A DNA stretch of 60,202 bases, taken from assembly GCF_001646785.1 (NCBI RefSeq), contig NZ_LRRH01000092.1, forward strand, positions 1 to 60,202, given 5' to 3'. Made by a program: the position numbers and the translations under genes. Shown one piece after another: positions 16,945 to 25,792 of this stretch. Numbering within the stretch: position 1 is the first letter of the stretch; each line of letters begins with the position of its first letter. The notes under the pieces are model-generated. The model was not told the origin of the DNA. It saw only the letters and a program-made list of their open reading frames with translations, and made no database searches. The DNA comes from Rhodococcus phenolicus. GTDB taxonomy: Bacteria > Actinomycetota > Actinomycetes > Mycobacteriales > Mycobacteriaceae.

Positions 16945-17892
16945 GCGCACCGATCCGGGTGATTCCCCGGTGACCCGCTTGAACGCCCGCGCGAACCCGG
17001 CCTCGGACTCGTACCCGGATCTCGACGCCAGTTCGGCGACCGTCGCCCCGTCACGCAGCGCCGCTGCCGCCGCCTCCATCCGCCATCGGGACACGTAGCG
17101 CATCGCCGGTTCCCCCACCAGCGCGGTGAACCGCGCGGCGAACGCCGAGCGCGACATCGCCGATTCCCGGGCGAGCGCGGTCAGCGTCCACGCCCGTTCC
17201 GGATGGCGGTGCACCGCGGCCAGCGCACGGCCCACCTGCGGGTCCTGCAGTGCCCCCACCCAGCCCCGCCGGGCGGCGGGATCGGAGTCCACCCAGGTCC
17301 GGATCGCCATGATCACCAGGATGTCGGCCAGCCGCGTGAGCACCGCCTCGCCGCCGGGCCGCACCCGCCGGGCCTCGTCCGCCATCAGTGCCAGCACCTG
17401 TGCCGTCGCCCCCGGAACCGCCGCCGCAGCCTCGATTCGCAGAATCGGCGGCAACAGCGAGACCAGGCGAGCGGACGTCGGATGATCGAATTCGACGATC
17501 CCGCACACGAGGACGGAACGGTCGCCGTCCCCGCCGTGACGCAGCAGCGAATAGTGGTCGCCGAACATCTCCTGGGGGGCCGTGTCGACCCGGACCGTGT
17601 GCACGGGCGACGGTTCGCTGCGAATCACGTGGCCGGACCCGTGTGGCACCACCGCGAAATCCCCGGGGCGCAGGAGCATCGGCGGCGAACCCGGGACGTC
17701 GAGCCACGCGTCGCCCGCGACGACCGTGTGGAAGCTGGCGCTGCCCGCGAAGGCCGGCATCTCGAGACCCCACGGTGCACCCAGTTCCGACCGGCAATAG
17801 AAACTGCCGCGCATCCGGAGCAGGTGCAGTGCCTCGCCGAGCGGATCGACGGGAGTCCACGGATACGTCACCGGCGCGCGCTCGATCGTCAT
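16933..17892 (-). CDS. AraC family transcriptional regulator with cupin sensor domain
   Basis: Regulator of 319 aa. The N-terminal half (about 10-200) is a cupin-type AraC-binding domain with LLRPGDFAVVPHGSGHVI, which resembles regulators such as RclR. The C-terminal half has two helix-turn-helix motifs, LTALARESAMSRSAFAARF and VAELASRSGYESEAGFARAF, ending in a GESPGSVRR tail. ATG at 17892 begins MTIERAPVTYPW; an upstream GTG at 17970 would add residues coded by the operator region. It is divergent from an NAD(P)-binding protein, with strong inverted and direct repeats between them, so it very likely controls that gene. Confidence 0.9.
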   Translation of the reverse strand: MTIERAPVTYPWTPVDPLGEALHLLRMRGSFYCRSELGAPWGLEMPAFAGSASFHTVVAGDAWLDVPGSPPMLLRPGDFAVVPHGSGHVIRSEPSPVHTVRVDTAPQEMFGDHYSLLRHGGDGDRSVLVCGIVEFDHPTSARLVSLLPPILRIEAAAAVPGATAQVLALMADEARRVRPGGEAVLTRLADILVIMAIRTWVDSDPAARRGWVGALQDPQVGRALAAVHRHPERAWTLTALARESAMSRSAFAARFTALVGEPAMRYVSRWRMEAAAAALRDGATVAELASRSGYESEAGFARAFKRVTGESPGSVRRSG

Positions 17893-17911
17893 GAGCCCAC
17901 GATTCCCCGTT

Positions 17912-17968
17912 CCGGACCGTTCGTCCAGATGTCGTGGACGAACGGTCCGGGATCGTGGACCCACGGTC
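17912..17968. promoter_or_regulatory. AraC-type operator region: 16-bp-arm inverted repeat plus 21-bp-spaced direct repeat
   Basis: Two structures overlap. Arms CCGGACCGTTCGTCCA (17912-17927) and its perfect reverse complement (17935-17950) flank a 7-nt centre. TCGTGGAC-NN-ACGGTC occurs at 17932-17947 and again at 17953-17968, exactly 21 bp (two helical turns) apart. The second copy ends just before the expected -35 of the divergent gene, and TAGCGT at 17993-17998 would be its -10. This is the geometry of a class II AraC activator site. Confidence 0.7.
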
Positions 17969-18031
17969 ATGGAACGTCCCGGATCCGCTTCCTAGCGTGG
18001 ACTTGTCAGCAGACAACCCGAAGGAGGAGTC

Positions 18032-18682
18032 ATGAGGATCGTGGTGATCGGAGCAACCGGTGGATCCGGGCGGGCCGCGGTGGCGGCGCTGCTCGAACGG
18101 GGACACGACGTCACCGTTTTCGTGCGGGACCCCGAGGCGGTGCGCGACATCGCGGACGACGTCACCGTCGTGCGCGGCGACGTGATGCACCCCGACGACG
18201 TGGACGCCGCCGTGCGCGGCCACGATGCGGTCGTGGTCACTCTCGGTATCAGTGAGAACCCGGTGCGGGTCCGCCTGCGCGGGCCCGCGCGAACACCCAT
18301 CGACGTGCGGTCCCGGGGCACGCGCAACGTCGTCGACGCCATGCGCCGTCACGGGGTTCCGCGGCTCGTCGTGCAGACCTCGTACGGGGTGGGAGAGACG
18401 CACGGCCGACTGCCGCTGCGCTACGGCCTGATGTTCCGGATCCTGCTCGGGCCCCAGATCGCGGACACCGAGAACCAGGACGCGCTCGTACGGGACAGCG
18501 GCCTCGCCTGGACCCTTGTGCAGCCGGTGAATCTCACCGACGAACCCGCCGGCGGCACCGCGACGGCCACGGTGGACGGGGCGGTCACCGGCTGGCACGT
18601 GTCGCGCGGCGAGGTGGGGAAGGTCCTCGCGGACGCGGCGGGCAACGGCAGCTATCTGCGATCGACGGTGGCTGTGTCCTGA
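18032..18682 (+). CDS. NAD(P)-binding oxidoreductase, NmrA/SDR-like
   Basis: Atypical short-chain dehydrogenase-type protein of 216 aa. The N-terminal dinucleotide motif is VVIGATGGSGRAAVAALL, typical of NmrA/YwnB/BVR-B-like proteins that act as redox sensors or flavin/biliverdin-type reductases. RLVVQTSYGVGETHG replaces the usual SDR Ser-Tyr-Lys triad. AAGGAGGAG lies a few bases before the ATG. It is divergent from and presumably activated by the AraC-type regulator. Substrate unknown. Confidence 0.88.
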   Translation: MRIVVIGATGGSGRAAVAALLERGHDVTVFVRDPEAVRDIADDVTVVRGDVMHPDDVDAAVRGHDAVVVTLGISENPVRVRLRGPARTPIDVRSRGTRNVVDAMRRHGVPRLVVQTSYGVGETHGRLPLRYGLMFRILLGPQIADTENQDALVRDSGLAWTLVQPVNLTDEPAGGTATATVDGAVTGWHVSRGEVGKVLADAAGNGSYLRSTVAVS

Positions 18683-18691
18683 GTTCGCGTC

Positions 18692-19336
18692 TCAGACCTC
18701 GGTGTCGGATTCGTGGGGCAGAACGCGGAATTCCGTTCCCGCCGGTGCCATCTCGGTGTAGCGGCCGTAGAAGATGCCGTTGGCCTGCTCGGTGATGATG
18801 GCCTGGTGGATCGGGACCGCGACCCGCGGATTCACCGCACGCAGGTAGTCCACCGCTTCCCAGATCTTCAGCCACGGCGCCGCGGACGGGAGCGCGAGTA
18901 CATCGACCTGCTCGTGGGGGATGTACAGCGAGTCGCCGGGATGCAGCAGACGGGCCGGGTTCGCGTCGTCGCCGAGCAGGAACGCGGTGTTGTCGATGAC
19001 CGGCAGCTCCGGGTGGATGACGGCATGCCGGCCGCCGGTGCCGCGCACCGTCACCTCACCGATCTCGAACGTGTCGCCGGGGCGCACCGCGGTCCAGTCG
19101 CCGTCGAGCAGGTCCGCCGACTGCGGATCGGAGAACAGTGCCGCCTCGGGGTTCGCGTCGAGCAGGGCGGGAAGGCGTGCCGCGTCGGCATGGTCGGGAT
19201 GCTGATGGGTGACCAGGATCGCGTCGAGGCCGGTGATGCCCTCGAATCCGTGCGAGAAGTTGCCAGGGTCGAACAGGATCTTCGCGCCGCGGTGTTCGAC
19301 GAGCAGGCAGGAGTGTCCGAAGTGGGTCAGTCGCAT
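18692..19336 (-). CDS. Metallo-beta-lactamase-fold metal-dependent hydrolase
   Basis: Cytoplasmic hydrolase of 214 aa in the UlaG/YtnP-like branch. The metal-binding motif THQHPDHADAARL (HxHxDH) is near residue 45, with further ligands in GGRHAVIHPELP and LLHPGDSLYIPHE. The start MRLTHFGHSCLLVEHRGAKILFDPG (shown as MRLTHFGHSC and LLVEHRGAKILFDPG) is diagnostic of this family. It lies 59 bp downstream of the copper ATPase on the same strand and may be co-transcribed. Substrate unknown. Confidence 0.88.
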   Translation of the reverse strand: MRLTHFGHSCLLVEHRGAKILFDPGNFSHGFEGITGLDAILVTHQHPDHADAARLPALLDANPEAALFSDPQSADLLDGDWTAVRPGDTFEIGEVTVRGTGGRHAVIHPELPVIDNTAFLLGDDANPARLLHPGDSLYIPHEQVDVLALPSAAPWLKIWEAVDYLRAVNPRVAVPIHQAIITEQANGIFYGRYTEMAPAGTEFRVLPHESDTEV

Positions 19337-19395
19337 GGGATCAGTATCTCCCACCTGATCTTCCACCCACCCGATCTCCCACCTGCTCGTCGGTC

Positions 19396-21633
19396 CTAGC
19401 GTGGCGAGAACCGGCGCAGCCGCAGGCTGTTGCTCACCACGAACACCGAGCTGAACGCCATCGCCGCGCCGGCGATGAGCGGATTGAGCAGTCCGAGCGC
19501 GGCCAGTGGCAACGCCGCCACGTTGTAAGCGAACGCCCAGAACAGATTTCCCTTGATCGTGCCGAGTGTGGCGCGGGCCAGCCGGATCGCATCGGGCGCC
19601 GACGTCAGATCGCCGCGCACCAGCGTCAGGTCGGATGCCTCGATCGCGACGTCGGTGCCGGTGCCCATCGCGAGGCCCAGATCGGCCTGTGCGAGTGCCG
19701 CGGCGTCGTTGACCCCGTCGCCGACCATCGCGACGACCCGGCCTTCCCGTTGCAGCCGTTCGACGACCGCGACCTTGTCGCCCGGCAGCACTTCCGCGAT
19801 CACCTCGTCGATGCCGACCTGCGCGGCGACCGATTCGGCGGCGCGGCGGTTGTCGCCGGTGAGCAGAACCGGGTGCAAGCCCAGTGCGCGCAGTTCGGTG
19901 ACGGCGTCCGCGGAGGTGTCCTTGACGGTGTCGGAGACGACCACGACGGCCCGGATCGTCCCGTCCCACGCGACCCAGACCGGGGTACGGCCCTCGGCCT
20001 CGGCATCGTCCGCGGCCCGGCGCAGTGACTCGGGCGGGGTCAGCGACCACTCGTCACGCAGCCAGGACAGCCGTCCGGCCAGGACGGCACGACCGTCGAC
20101 GACTCCGGAGACGCCCCGGCCGCCGTGATTCTCGAAGCTCTCGACATCCGACAGCGTGCCCGCACGCTCGGCGACGGCCCGCGCGATCGGGTGCTCGGAG
20201 GCGTGCTCGAGCGATCCGGCCAGATGCAGTGTCTCGGTTTCGGTTTCGCCGTCGGCCACGTGCACCGATTCGACGCTCATGCGCCCGGTCGTCACGGTTC
20301 CGGTCTTGTCCAGCACGATCGTGTCGACGCGCCGTGTCGATTCGAGGATCTGCGGTCCCTTGATCAGGATGCCCAGCTGGGCGCCCCGTCCGGTGCCGAC
20401 GAGCAGTGCGGTGGGGGTGGCCAGGCCGAGTGCGCAGGGGCACGCGATGATCAGGACCGCGACCGCCGCGGTGAAGGCGGACGAGACCGGATCGTCGGTG
20501 AACAGCAACCAGCCGGCGAGGGTGAGCAGCGACAGGCCGATCACGATGGGTACGAACACCGCCGACACCCGGTCGGCGAGACGCTGCACCTCGGCCTTGC
20601 CGTTCTGGGCATCGGTGACCAGCCGTGCCATCTGCGCGAGCTGGGTGTCGGCGCCGATGCGGGTTGCGCGGACCTCGAGCCGCCCGCCGGCGTTGACGGT
20701 CGCGCCGACGACGTTGTCGCCGGGGGCGACCTCCACCGGCACGGATTCGCCGGTGAGCATCGATGCGTCCACCGCCGATGTGCCGGAGGTGACGACACCG
20801 TCGGTCGCGATCTTCTCGCCGGGGCGCACCACGAACACGTCGCCGACCGCGAGCTGCCCGATGGGGATGCGCGCCTCGGTGCCGTTCCTCAGTACGGCGA
20901 CGTCCTTGGCGCCCATGTCCAGCAGGGCCCTCAGCGCCGCCCCGGACTGCCGCTTGGCGCGGGCCTCGAAGTACCGGCCGGCGAGGATGAAGGTCGTGAC
21001 GGCCGCCGCGACCTCCAGGTAGATGTGCGCCTCCCCGTCGCCGGACGGGAACAGGTCGAAGGCCATGCGCATCCCGGGCATGCCGGCGTGCGTGAACAGC
21101 AGCGCCCACAGCGACCACAGGTAGGCGGCGATGACACCGACCGAGATGAGGGTGTCCATCGTGGCCGCGCCGTGACGGAGGTTGGTCCAAGCGGCACGGT
21201 GGAAAGGCAGCGCACCCCACACCACGACGGGGGAGGCGAGGGTCAGCGCGATCCACTGCCAGTTGTCGAACTGCAGCGCCGGGATCATCGACAGCAGCAC
21301 GACCGGGACGGTGAGGGTCGTGGACACGAACAGCCGCTGCCGCCACGCTGCCGCCTCGTCGGGCTCGGTGGGCTCGGTCGCCGCTTCCGTCCCGGGCGGT
21401 GCCGGCGGCGCGGGCAGCGCTGCGCTGTAGCCGGTGGCCTCGACGGTCGCGACCAGGTCCTCCGGGGCGATCTCTCCGGTGTAGCTGACCTTCGCGGTTT
21501 CGGTTGCGTAGTTGACCGTCGCGGTGACGCCGTCCATCCGGTTGAGCTTCTTCTCGACGCGCGCCGCGCAGGACGCGCAGGTCATGCCGCCGATGGAAAG
21601 TTCGATGTCGTGCAGGGTGTCTCCGGTGGTCAT
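19396..21633 (-). CDS. copA: Copper-exporting P1B-type ATPase
   Basis: Inner-membrane Cu(I) efflux pump of 745 aa. One N-terminal metal-binding domain carries GMTCASC (Cys about 19 and 22). Eight TM helices are expected, with the transport-site CPC in [17 protein letters not shown]. Other motifs are the actuator MLTGES, phosphorylation DKTGTVTTG, the SEHPIARAV motif typical of P1B pumps, and the hinge [16 protein letters not shown]. Length and order are normal. The CsoR-type operator in its promoter indicates copper induction. No csoR or copZ gene is present in the window. The metallo-hydrolase gene follows. Confidence 0.95.
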   Translation of the reverse strand: MTTGDTLHDIELSIGGMTCASCAARVEKKLNRMDGVTATVNYATETAKVSYTGEIAPEDLVATVEATGYSAALPAPPAPPGTEAATEPTEPDEAAAWRQRLFVSTTLTVPVVLLSMIPALQFDNWQWIALTLASPVVVWGALPFHRAAWTNLRHGAATMDTLISVGVIAAYLWSLWALLFTHAGMPGMRMAFDLFPSGDGEAHIYLEVAAAVTTFILAGRYFEARAKRQSGAALRALLDMGAKDVAVLRNGTEARIPIGQLAVGDVFVVRPGEKIATDGVVTSGTSAVDASMLTGESVPVEVAPGDNVVGATVNAGGRLEVRATRIGADTQLAQMARLVTDAQNGKAEVQRLADRVSAVFVPIVIGLSLLTLAGWLLFTDDPVSSAFTAAVAVLIIACPCALGLATPTALLVGTGRGAQLGILIKGPQILESTRRVDTIVLDKTGTVTTGRMSVESVHVADGETETETLHLAGSLEHASEHPIARAVAERAGTLSDVESFENHGGRGVSGVVDGRAVLAGRLSWLRDEWSLTPPESLRRAADDAEAEGRTPVWVAWDGTIRAVVVVSDTVKDTSADAVTELRALGLHPVLLTGDNRRAAESVAAQVGIDEVIAEVLPGDKVAVVERLQREGRVVAMVGDGVNDAAALAQADLGLAMGTGTDVAIEASDLTLVRGDLTSAPDAIRLARATLGTIKGNLFWAFAYNVAALPLAALGLLNPLIAGAAMAFSSVFVVSNSLRLRRFSPR

Positions 21634-21664
21634 CGGGTGCTCCTCTCGTTCCTCACAATTCCTT

Positions 21665-21683
21665 TATACCCCCCTGGGGTATA
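21665..21683. promoter_or_regulatory. CsoR-type copper-responsive operator
   Basis: TATACCCCCCTGGGGTATA is a near-perfect palindrome of the G/C-tract flanked by TATA arms known for CsoR sites. It lies 32 bp upstream of the copA start. Confidence 0.85.
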
Positions 21684-21790
21684 TCTGTGAAGTCCGTCGA
21701 CCGGTGCCCGGCCTCCACGGTGCTCCCGGTAAACTGCTGTTCGTCCGGTGTCCGTCCCCGGACGCCAGCACTACTACCGAGGAGCAGCAC

Positions 21791-22036
21791 GTGGCTCGTG
21801 TCGTCGTCGAAGTCATGCCCAAGGCCGAGATTCTCGATCCCCAGGGCCAGGCCATTGTCGGGGCGCTGTCGCGGCTGGGCTTCCCGGGCGTGTCCGACGT
21901 CCGCCAGGGGAAGCGCTTCGAGCTCGAGATCGACGGCAGCGTCGACGACGCCGAGCTCGAGAAGATCGCCGAGGGCCTGCTCGCCAACACCGTGATCGAG
22001 GACTGGACGGTGCGCCGGATCGACGGTGACGCATGA
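21791..22036 (+). CDS. purS: Phosphoribosylformylglycinamidine synthase subunit PurS
   Basis: Small dimeric subunit of 81 aa that bridges PurL and PurQ in the FGAM synthase complex (step 4 of purine synthesis). Typical features are [33 protein letters not shown] and [13 protein letters not shown] start after GAGGAG. Its stop overlaps the purQ ATG (ATGA), so PurS and PurQ are coupled. It is divergent from copA. Confidence 0.95.
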   Translation: MARVVVEVMPKAEILDPQGQAIVGALSRLGFPGVSDVRQGKRFELEIDGSVDDAELEKIAEGLLANTVIEDWTVRRIDGDA

Positions 22037-22710
22037 GCGCGCGCGTCGGAGTCATCACCTTCCCGGGCACGCTCGACGACGTCGACGCAGTCCGGGCCGT
22101 CAAGCTCGCCGGCGGTGAGGCCGTGAGCCTGTGGCACGGCGACGCCGATCTCCAGGGTGTCGACGCGGTCATCGTGCCCGGCGGCTTTTCCTACGGCGAC
22201 TACCTGCGGTGCGGCGCCATCGCGCGTTTCGCACCCGTCATGGGCAAGGTCGTCGAGGCGGCCAAGGGCGGCATGCCGGTCCTGGGTATCTGCAACGGCT
22301 TCCAGGTGCTGTGCGAGGCGGGCCTGCTGCCCGGTGCTCTCACCCGCAACGAGGGCCTGCACTTCGTCTGCCGCGATCAGTGGCTGAAGGTCGAGTCGAA
22401 CTCGACGGCGTGGACCTCCCGCTACGAGTCCGGTGCCGAGATCCTCGTTCCGCTCAAGTCGGGGGAGGGTCGCTACCAGGCGTCGAACGAGGTCCTCGAC
22501 GAGCTCGAGGGTGAGGGCCGCGTCGTGTTCCGCTACGCCGGTGGCAACCCCAACGGCTCGCAGCGCGGCATCGCGGGCATCGCGTCGGCGAACGGTCGCG
22601 TCGTCGGCCTGATGCCGCACCCCGAGCACGCCACCGAGCCGCTCACCGGCCCCAGCGACGACGGCCTCGGCATGTTCTACAGCGTTCTGGACGCGGTCGT
22701 CTCGGCCTGA
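22033..22710 (+). CDS. purQ: Phosphoribosylformylglycinamidine synthase subunit PurQ (glutaminase)
   Basis: Class I glutamine amidotransferase of 225 aa supplying ammonia to PurL. The nucleophile Cys is at about residue 87 in GICNGFQVL, with the catalytic His-Glu in [26 protein letters not shown] is the family marker. Overlaps purS by 4 bp. Unlike in many actinobacteria, purL is not adjacent but about 4.5 kb downstream. Confidence 0.97.
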   Translation: MSARVGVITFPGTLDDVDAVRAVKLAGGEAVSLWHGDADLQGVDAVIVPGGFSYGDYLRCGAIARFAPVMGKVVEAAKGGMPVLGICNGFQVLCEAGLLPGALTRNEGLHFVCRDQWLKVESNSTAWTSRYESGAEILVPLKSGEGRYQASNEVLDELEGEGRVVFRYAGGNPNGSQRGIAGIASANGRVVGLMPHPEHATEPLTGPSDDGLGMFYSVLDAVVSA

Positions 22711-22734
22711 CCGGTCTCCGCGCCCCTCGGTGAC

Positions 22735-22770
22735 GGGAACCTTCGCCCGGCCCGGCCGGAGAAGGTTCCC
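22735..22770 (+). terminator. Terminator after purSQ
   Basis: Perfect 10-bp arms GGGAACCTTC / GAAGGTTCCC around a GC-rich 16-nt loop that can itself pair in part. Confidence 0.65.
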
Positions 22771-22800
22771 ATCGCCGTTCGAGAATCGTATTCTCGCCTG

Positions 22801-23229
22801 ATGGATGTGCAGGCTGTACACGACAAACTCGAAATCAAAGAGCTCCTCTACCGCTACGCGCGGTCCGTCGACACGAAGGACTGGGAGGCACTCGCCTCGG
22901 TCTTCACCGACGACGCGCATCTGGACTACAGCTCCGTCGGGTACCCGCCGGGTTCGCGCGACGAGGTCGTCGCGATCCTGTCCCGCGCGCTCACCGCGGT
23001 GCCCATGACGCAGCACTTCATCAGCAACATCCAGATCGATCTCGACGGCGACCGGGCCGACGTGACCGCGATGTTCTACAACCCGATGCAACTGCCCGGG
23101 ATGGACGCGCTGACGTTCTGCGGCGGCAACTACCACCACCGCGTCGTCCGTACCGCGGACGGCTGGAAGAGCGAGCATCTGGTCGAGGAGAACCTCTGGT
23201 TCGTCAATCCGCCGGTCCGTCGGAAGTAA
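22801..23229 (+). CDS. SnoaL/NTF2-like domain protein
   Basis: Cytoplasmic protein of 142 aa with the cone-shaped SnoaL-like fold. Its N-terminal helix pattern is LEIKELLYRYARSVDTKDWEAL, shown here as LEIKELLYRYARS and VDTKDWEAL, followed by VFTDDAHLDYSSVG. The central MTQHFISNIQIDLDGDRA and YHHRVVRTADGWK complete the fold. Relatives include scytalone dehydratase-like and steroid isomerase-like enzymes, with no activity predictable from sequence. ATG at 22801 is probably leaderless or weakly led; TATTCT lies just upstream at 22789-22794. Confidence 0.82.
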   Translation: MDVQAVHDKLEIKELLYRYARSVDTKDWEALASVFTDDAHLDYSSVGYPPGSRDEVVAILSRALTAVPMTQHFISNIQIDLDGDRADVTAMFYNPMQLPGMDALTFCGGNYHHRVVRTADGWKSEHLVEENLWFVNPPVRRK

Positions 23230-23243
23230 CCACTCCGAACCCG

Positions 23244-23290
23244 AACGAGGGGCTCTGCCGCGATCCCGATCAGCGGCGGAGCCCCTCGTT
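23244..23290 (+). terminator. Terminator after the SnoaL-like gene
   Basis: Stem of about 17 bp with one mismatch, starting AACGAGGGGCTC and ending GAGCCCCTCGTT, 14 nt past the stop. Confidence 0.75.
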
Positions 23291-23498
23291 GCGAGTGTCC
23301 GGGGATCGACCCCCCGATCGGGCCCCCGGCCGGATACCGGGATTCTCCCCCGAAGCCGCGGTATCGAGGACAATTCTGCCCGGTTCGTCCCGCTCGTTTC
23401 TTGAGTAGGACTACGCATCTTTCCCGGGTGTTTCTTTCGGGGTCCCCACGACCAGGAAACGCACGGACGGTGTCGGTGGACGCCGTTAGTGTCACCCC

Positions 23499-23849
23499 AT
23501 GACACTGAGCATCGGCATGATCACGTTCGACAGCGCGAATCCCGGACCGCTCGCCACCTGGTGGGCCGAACAGACGGGCGGTCGCGTCGAGCAGGACAAC
23601 GGCGGCTTCTTCTACATCGTCGGGCTGCCCGGTTCGGAGCAGAAACTCGGCTTCCAGAAGGTCACCGACCCGACTCCCGGCAAGAACCGCGTCCATCTCG
23701 ATCTCGGCACCGAACACCTCGACGACGAGGTCGCGCGGCTGATCGCCGCGGGCGCGACCGAGGTGCACCGCGAGGACATGGACGGTTTCCGCTGGGTGAC
23801 CCTCACCGATCCCGACGGCAATCTGTTCTGCGTGGCCTCCGGCCACTGA
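23499..23849 (+). CDS. VOC family (glyoxalase/bleomycin-resistance-like) protein
   Basis: Single-domain vicinal-oxygen-chelate protein of 116 aa. It has [33 protein letters not shown] with a potential metal His, and the C-terminal [18 protein letters not shown]. Probably a homodimer. Gene order relative to the M18 peptidase and purL matches mycobacterial Rv0801. The substrate is not known. Confidence 0.85.
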   Translation: MTLSIGMITFDSANPGPLATWWAEQTGGRVEQDNGGFFYIVGLPGSEQKLGFQKVTDPTPGKNRVHLDLGTEHLDDEVARLIAAGATEVHREDMDGFRWVTLTDPDGNLFCVASGH

Positions 23850-23922
23850 CCGGGGCCCGACCCCGTCCTCGGCCGCCCGGGCACGCCGGGTGGATTCACG
23901 GCGGTGGTGCGAGGATGCAGGA

Positions 23923-25233
23923 ATGGCTTCTCTCACCCGCGCCGACGCCCAGGGACTGTGCAACTTCGTCGATCTGTCACCGTCGCCGTTCCACGTGTGC
24001 GCGACGGTTGCGGCGATGCTCGCCGACGCCGAGTTCGACGAACTGACCGAGACGCAGCCCTGGCCGACCGAGCCCGGGCGGTATTACGTGATCCGCGGCG
24101 GCTCGCTCATCGCGTGGAGTACGGAGGGGGAGGGCACGCCGGACGCGTCCGGTGCGACCCGGCCGTTCCGGATCGTCGGCGGGCACACCGACAGCCCCAA
24201 TCTGCGGGTCAAGCAGCACCCGGACCTGGTGTCGGCGGGGTGGCGGACCGTCGGTCTCGAACCGTACGGCGGGGCGTGGCTGAACTCGTGGCTGGACCGA
24301 GACCTCGGCATCTCCGGCCGGCTGACGGTACGGAACGGCGCGACCGCCGAGGACGTGCTCGTACACGTCGACAGCCCGATCCTGCGGGTGCCGCAACTGG
24401 CGATCCACCTGTCCGAGGACCGCAAGGGCGTGCAACTCGATCCGCAGCGCCACGTCAACGCCGTGTGGGGTGTGGGCAGCGAGCCGCGGTCGTTCATCGG
24501 CTATCTCGCCGAGCAGGCCGGGGTGGCCGCGGACAGTGTGCTCGGCTGGGAGCTCATGACCCACGATCTGGCGCCGAGTTCGCTCGTGGGGGTGGACGGC
24601 GACCTCGTCAGCGCGCCACGCCTCGACAATCAGGGGACCTGTTACGCGGGGGTGCACGCGCTGCTGGCCGCGACCGAGCACGTCGTCGAGAATCCGGGCC
24701 CCGCCCCGATGCTCGTGCTGTTCGATCACGAGGAGGTCGGAAGCATGTCCGACCGCGGCGCGTTCTCCGACCTGCTGAACACGGTGCTCGAGCGGATCGT
24801 GCTCGCGCGCGGCGGTGGTCGCGAGGAGTTTCTGCGCACGATGGCCGGGTCGATCGTCGCGTCCGGCGACATGGCGCATGCGACGCACCCGAACTACGCG
24901 GAACGGCACGAACCGTCGCACCGCATCGAGGTGAACGGCGGCCCGGTGCTCAAGGTCAACCAGAATCTGCGGTACGCGACGGACGCGGCCGGAGCCGCGG
25001 CGTTCGCCCTGGCCTGCGACCGGGCGGGGGTGTCGTTGCAGCGGTACGTGCACCGCGCGGACCTGCCCTGCGGGTCGACGATCGGACCGATCACCGCATC
25101 CCGTACCGGCCTGACCACCGTCGACGTGGGCGCCCCGCAGCTCGCGATGCACTCGGCCCGCGAGCTGATGGGTGCCGCCGACGTCGCCTCCTACGCGGAC
25201 GCGCTGGCCGCCTTCCTGACACCGGCGGCCTGA
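23923..25233 (+). CDS. M18 family aspartyl aminopeptidase
   Basis: Dodecameric zinc aminopeptidase of 436 aa, normal family length. Metal ligands and catalytic residues are seen in [42 protein letters not shown], and the C-terminal [13 protein letters not shown]. It removes N-terminal acidic or neutral residues in the cytoplasm. ATG at 23923 ([24 protein letters not shown]) is chosen over an upstream ATG at 23890 because AGGA precedes it and it matches the family start. It corresponds to the mycobacterial pepC-type gene (Rv0800). Confidence 0.93.
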   Translation: MASLTRADAQGLCNFVDLSPSPFHVCATVAAMLADAEFDELTETQPWPTEPGRYYVIRGGSLIAWSTEGEGTPDASGATRPFRIVGGHTDSPNLRVKQHPDLVSAGWRTVGLEPYGGAWLNSWLDRDLGISGRLTVRNGATAEDVLVHVDSPILRVPQLAIHLSEDRKGVQLDPQRHVNAVWGVGSEPRSFIGYLAEQAGVAADSVLGWELMTHDLAPSSLVGVDGDLVSAPRLDNQGTCYAGVHALLAATEHVVENPGPAPMLVLFDHEEVGSMSDRGAFSDLLNTVLERIVLARGGGREEFLRTMAGSIVASGDMAHATHPNYAERHEPSHRIEVNGGPVLKVNQNLRYATDAAGAAAFALACDRAGVSLQRYVHRADLPCGSTIGPITASRTGLTTVDVGAPQLAMHSARELMGAADVASYADALAAFLTPAA

Positions 25234-25238
25234 CGTCT

Positions 25239-25267
25239 CCCGGGCGGATCGATCCGGTCCGCCCGGG
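25239..25267. terminator. Bidirectional terminator between M18 peptidase and DoxX genes
   Basis: 10-bp perfect arms CCCGGGCGGA / TCCGCCCGGG with a 9-nt loop, between convergent stops. Confidence 0.65.
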
Positions 25268-25273
25268 GCCGGA

Positions 25274-25696
25274 TCAGGGCCGGCGGTGGTACGCGACAGC
25301 GAGTCGCGAGAGTGCCACGGCCGCGACCAGCAGCCCGAAATCGCGTAGTGCGATGTCGTAGTAGCCGGAGTAGGTCAGCAGGTCGACGATGATCCCGGCG
25401 AGCCACGCCGCGACGATCCAGGCACCGATACGCGGTGCGACGGCGACGAGGATGCCGGCGGCGATCTCGATGATGCCCACGAGATACATGGCTTGTTGCG
25501 CGGTGCCGGGCAGGATCTCGTCGATCCACGGTGCCAGGTAGCCGGGCCAGTCGGTCAACAGGTTGGTGAACTTGTCGAGCCCGAACAGGATCGGGGCGAC
25601 GGTGAACACTGTGCGTAGCGCGAGGAAAGCCTGGTAACCGGGGTCGTGGAGGTGTCCGCGCGTGGTGGTGGCGATGGGGGATGAGGTGGTGGACAT
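25274..25696 (-). CDS. DoxX family membrane protein
   Basis: Integral membrane protein of 140 aa with four predicted TM helices. FLALRTVFTVAPILFGLDKFTNLLTDWPGYLAPW carries the DoxX signature (shown as FLALRTVFTVAPILFGLD and KFTNLLTDWPGYLAPW). GIIEIAAGILVAVAPRIGAW and IALRDFGLLVAAVALSRLA follow. DoxX proteins associate with redox and thiol-stress functions. ATG at 25696 is preferred over the 160-aa frame because GGGAGAT lies upstream and the extension reads through the operator region. It is divergent from a Cys-rich regulator and probably its target. Confidence 0.88.
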   Translation of the reverse strand: MSTTSSPIATTTRGHLHDPGYQAFLALRTVFTVAPILFGLDKFTNLLTDWPGYLAPWIDEILPGTAQQAMYLVGIIEIAAGILVAVAPRIGAWIVAAWLAGIIVDLLTYSGYYDIALRDFGLLVAAVALSRLAVAYHRRP

Positions 25697-25714
25697 GGTG
25701 ATCTCCCTCTGTCC

Positions 25715-25787
25715 GTTTCTAAAACCTACTGCCACTGATTTTAGAACCGGCGGCAAAATTCAGTCAACGAAAATCGGTTTTACAATC
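25715..25787. promoter_or_regulatory. Candidate operator: three related half-sites between doxX and its regulator
   Basis: GATTTTAGAACCG at 25737-25749 matches the reverse complement of 25775-25787 at 11 of 13 positions. A third, inverted copy (TTTCTAAAACC) begins near 25716. This AT-rich patch stands out in GC-rich DNA and lies exactly between the two divergent starts. Confidence 0.55.
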
Positions 25788-25792
25788 GGGGG

